Below are positions 41,184 to 42,035 of a stretch of DNA of 42,035 nt, in pieces; within the stretch, counting starts at the first letter, position 1, and each line of letters begins with the position of its first letter. Origin of the DNA: an uncultured Phocaeicola sp. (GTDB taxonomy: Bacteria > Bacteroidota > Bacteroidia > Bacteroidales > Bacteroidaceae); contig CALUIZ010000027.1 in NCBI GenBank assembly GCA_944320815.1, positions 1 to 42,035 of the forward strand. The letters are read 5' to 3'. The position numbers and the translations under genes are program-made. The notes under the pieces were generated by a model, which searched no databases, was not told the origin of the DNA, and saw only the letters and a list, made by a program, of their open reading frames with translations.

Positions 41184-41328
41184 CTTTTTCACATAATCAA
41201 GACTTGTAGCTTTTTGTTTGTCTTCCATTTCCTCCCATCGCCTCAGACCGTCTCAGATAGTGCAGTTTGTTTGTGCAAATTTCATTGTGATTTGACTAAC
41301 CTTTTGATATTTAGCGTATAGTCAATTC

Positions 41329-41345
41329 TTCAACGAGGAAGAATA
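41329..41345 (+). repeat. right 17-nt direct repeat, remnant of a DUF2795 3' end
   Basis: The sequence is identical to 38435-38451. In frame it reads TTC TTC AAC GAG GAA GAA TAT TAA from 41326, which encodes FFNEEEY and a stop, the same ending as the DUF2795 protein but with different codons (TTC for TTT, TAT for TAC) and stop (TAA for TGA). Upstream of 41326 the similarity ends. Confidence 0.75.
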
Positions 41346-41349
41346 TTAA

Positions 41350-41367
41350 CAACCTTCAGATAGGTTG
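41350..41367 (+). repeat. covarying hairpin after the remnant DUF2795 stop
   Basis: CAACCT and AGGTTG form a 6-bp stem around TCAGAT. Compared with 38456-38473, three pairs have changed by double substitution (T-A to C-G, G-C to A-T, T-A to C-G) and the other three are unchanged. Confidence 0.65.
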
Positions 41368-41376
41368 AATAATTGA

Positions 41377-41667
41377 ATGCCAGAAGGTGCGCTTTTTGAC
41401 ACACCTCCACTCGATTTTATGAAAGAGATTGTCGGGAAGTCATTTCTTGATGATAAACTTAAAGATAAAAGCTCTGGATTGATTGGTGAACGGATAGATG
41501 TAAGATTGTCTCAGGCCAGACCGTATGGCTTGTTTGTCTGAATCACGGAATATAATGAGAACACGGATATATGGCAAGGATACATTTATTTGGCACTTCC
41601 GGAAATAGAATTGTCAGAGTTGCATACATTTGAAGTCTGCTTATCCAAATCCTGCCTGATTTTTTGA
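41377..41667 (+). pseudogene. interrupted ORF with in-frame TGA, family unknown
   Basis: From the ATG at 41377 the frame reads MPEGALFDTPPLDFMKEIVG and on to RLSQARPYGLFV, where a TGA (41539-41541) stops it. The same frame then continues ITEYNENTDIWQGYIYLALP, then EIELSELHTFEV, to a TGA at 41665-41667. Both halves have normal protein composition, so this is probably one gene broken by a nonsense mutation, and its N-terminus may also be missing. The family was not recognised. The first codons overlap the region homologous to the DUF2795 downstream sequence, so the true 5' end probably lies a little further in. Confidence 0.55.
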
Positions 41668-41720
41668 CGATTTCATACTTTATTGTCACAGTCGGCAAAA
41701 TAAAATTAGAAAGCATTGGT

Positions 41721-41728
41721 TACATTTG
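41721..41728 (+). promoter_or_regulatory. -7 box TACATTTG upstream of a small lipoprotein gene
   Basis: This exact TAnnTTTG match lies 23 nt before the ATG at 41752. No -33 TTTG was found. Confidence 0.5.
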
Positions 41729-41751
41729 CCAATGGTTAATTAGAGTATATT

Positions 41752-41964
41752 ATGAGAAATAGCCGATTATTTGTAGATGCAACTTTGTTGCTTTTCCTTT
41801 TGGTGTGTGTTTCATGCAACCGCTATCCTGGTTTCCGGGAGAAATTTGTTGTTCATGCTGAAGTGTTATTGGACAGTACGTTGAAATATTACAGGGTTGG
41901 GAATACCTGTTTGTTCAATGAAAATTATCCGAAGCAGAAAAATGAAAAGGTTTCTTATCTGTAA
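41752..41964 (+). CDS. short putative lipoprotein, possibly truncated
   Basis: The 70-residue product has a lipoprotein signal (MRNSRLFVDATLLLFLLVCVSC) with lipidated Cys22 in VCVSC. About 48 residues follow (NRYPGFREKFVVHAEV ... NTCLFNENYPKQKNEKVSYL). The family was not recognised. A promoter-like -7 box precedes it. The short length and lack of a recognisable domain leave open that it is the 5' remnant of a longer gene. The last 71 nt of the window after it contain no recognisable feature. Confidence 0.5.
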   Translation: MRNSRLFVDATLLLFLLVCVSCNRYPGFREKFVVHAEVLLDSTLKYYRVGNTCLFNENYPKQKNEKVSYL

Positions 41965-42035
41965 GCATTCGGTAAACCACGTATTTTCGTCTCCAACTTC
42001 CATCATTAACTTTACGTCCAAAAAGCCAAGTTATG

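Larger units (their letters stand above)
38452..41345 (+). mobile_element. putative 2.9-kb accessory island inserted at the DUF2795 3' end
   Basis: The 17-nt repeats at 38435 and 41329, with matching downstream hairpins, bracket two A+T-rich genes unlike the flanking core genes in base composition. Inverted repeats lie near both edges (38554-38608 and 41292-41325). No integrase or transposase is present, so the element would move in trans, be a remnant, or have been exchanged by homologous recombination between related strains. Boundaries are inferred from the repeats only. Confidence 0.45.
41184..41751. other. island right edge and degraded region
   Basis: This 568-nt stretch holds, in order: an inverted repeat TTGACTA/TAGTCAA (41292-41298 and 41319-41325) abutting the right 17-nt repeat (41329-41345), the covarying hairpin (41350-41367), an interrupted ORF (41377-41667) and a promoter-like -7 box (41721-41728). 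A motif TTGTTTGTNTNAA-like occurs at 41267-41279 and 41530-41542, and also at 38551-38563. No intact gene was found. Confidence 0.6.

Noticed and set aside
41539..41541. Selenocysteine codon
   Set aside because: No SECIS-like structure or selenoprotein family was recognised; a nonsense mutation in a decaying gene is simpler.
1..42035. tRNA, rRNA or transposase genes
   Set aside because: None was recognised on either strand; the island contains no integrase or transposase and does not abut a tRNA.

Overview
The window looks like chromosomal DNA of a gut Bacteroidales bacterium (Bacteroides/Phocaeicola-like). The reasons are the S11-S4-RpoA-L17 gene order with a long alanine/glutamate tail on L17, many promoter elements of the Bacteroidetes type (-7 TAnnTTTG, sometimes with a -33 TTTG), a roughly 610-residue IspG with a large insert, a NigD-like lipoprotein, a TGS-containing nucleoside kinase, and a rhamnose operon with an AraC-type regulator. 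No rRNA, tRNA or CRISPR array was seen.

Layout. 1-2660: end of a ribosomal protein/alpha operon (rpsM end, rpsK, rpsD, rpoA, rplQ). 3094-3645: a sigma-factor-like gene with a near-ideal Bacteroidetes promoter. 3842-5850 (minus): mannonate dehydratase and an SDR mannonate oxidoreductase (hexuronate catabolism). 5994-9670 (plus): a membrane MutS-like ATPase coupled to a Crp/Fnr regulator, then an acyltransferase. 9750-10693 (minus): rubredoxin and a sirtuin without a zinc knuckle. 10877-12332 (plus): two FKBP-type prolyl isomerases, one a lipoprotein. 12564-19260 (minus): nucleoside kinase, rpoN, PAP2-like membrane protein, gcvH, purE, ispG.

19573-27756 is an L-rhamnose locus: rhaB-rhaA-rhaT-rhaD on the minus strand and the likely regulator rhaR on the plus strand. 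A 2.4-kb block lies between rhaB and rhaR. It holds a frameshifted small exported-protein gene and a secreted thioredoxin-like/propeller protein. An identical 18-nt sequence lies on both sides of the block, upstream of rhaB and upstream of rhaR; it may be the RhaR operator, an insertion footprint, or both.

27844-34715 is a tight minus-strand run: PASTA protein, rluD, ddl, acyltransferase, NigD-like lipoprotein, rhodanese lipoprotein, GH35 beta-galactosidase. Between it and a divergent acyltransferase gene (35245) lies an 87-bp array of four dyad repeats with about a 21-bp period. Then come ferritin, a methyltransferase-like protein, a cobalamin adenosyltransferase and a small DUF2795 protein.

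38452-41345 looks like an acquired accessory island inserted at the 3' end of the DUF2795 gene. The last codons of that gene, its stop and a following hairpin recur 2,894 bp downstream with synonymous changes and compensatory base-pair changes. The island carries an HKD (phospholipase D-type) protein and a DUF2971 protein, both A+T-rich, which is a composition typical of defence cargo; no integrase is visible. Beyond it are an ORF fragment interrupted by an in-frame stop and a short lipoprotein gene.
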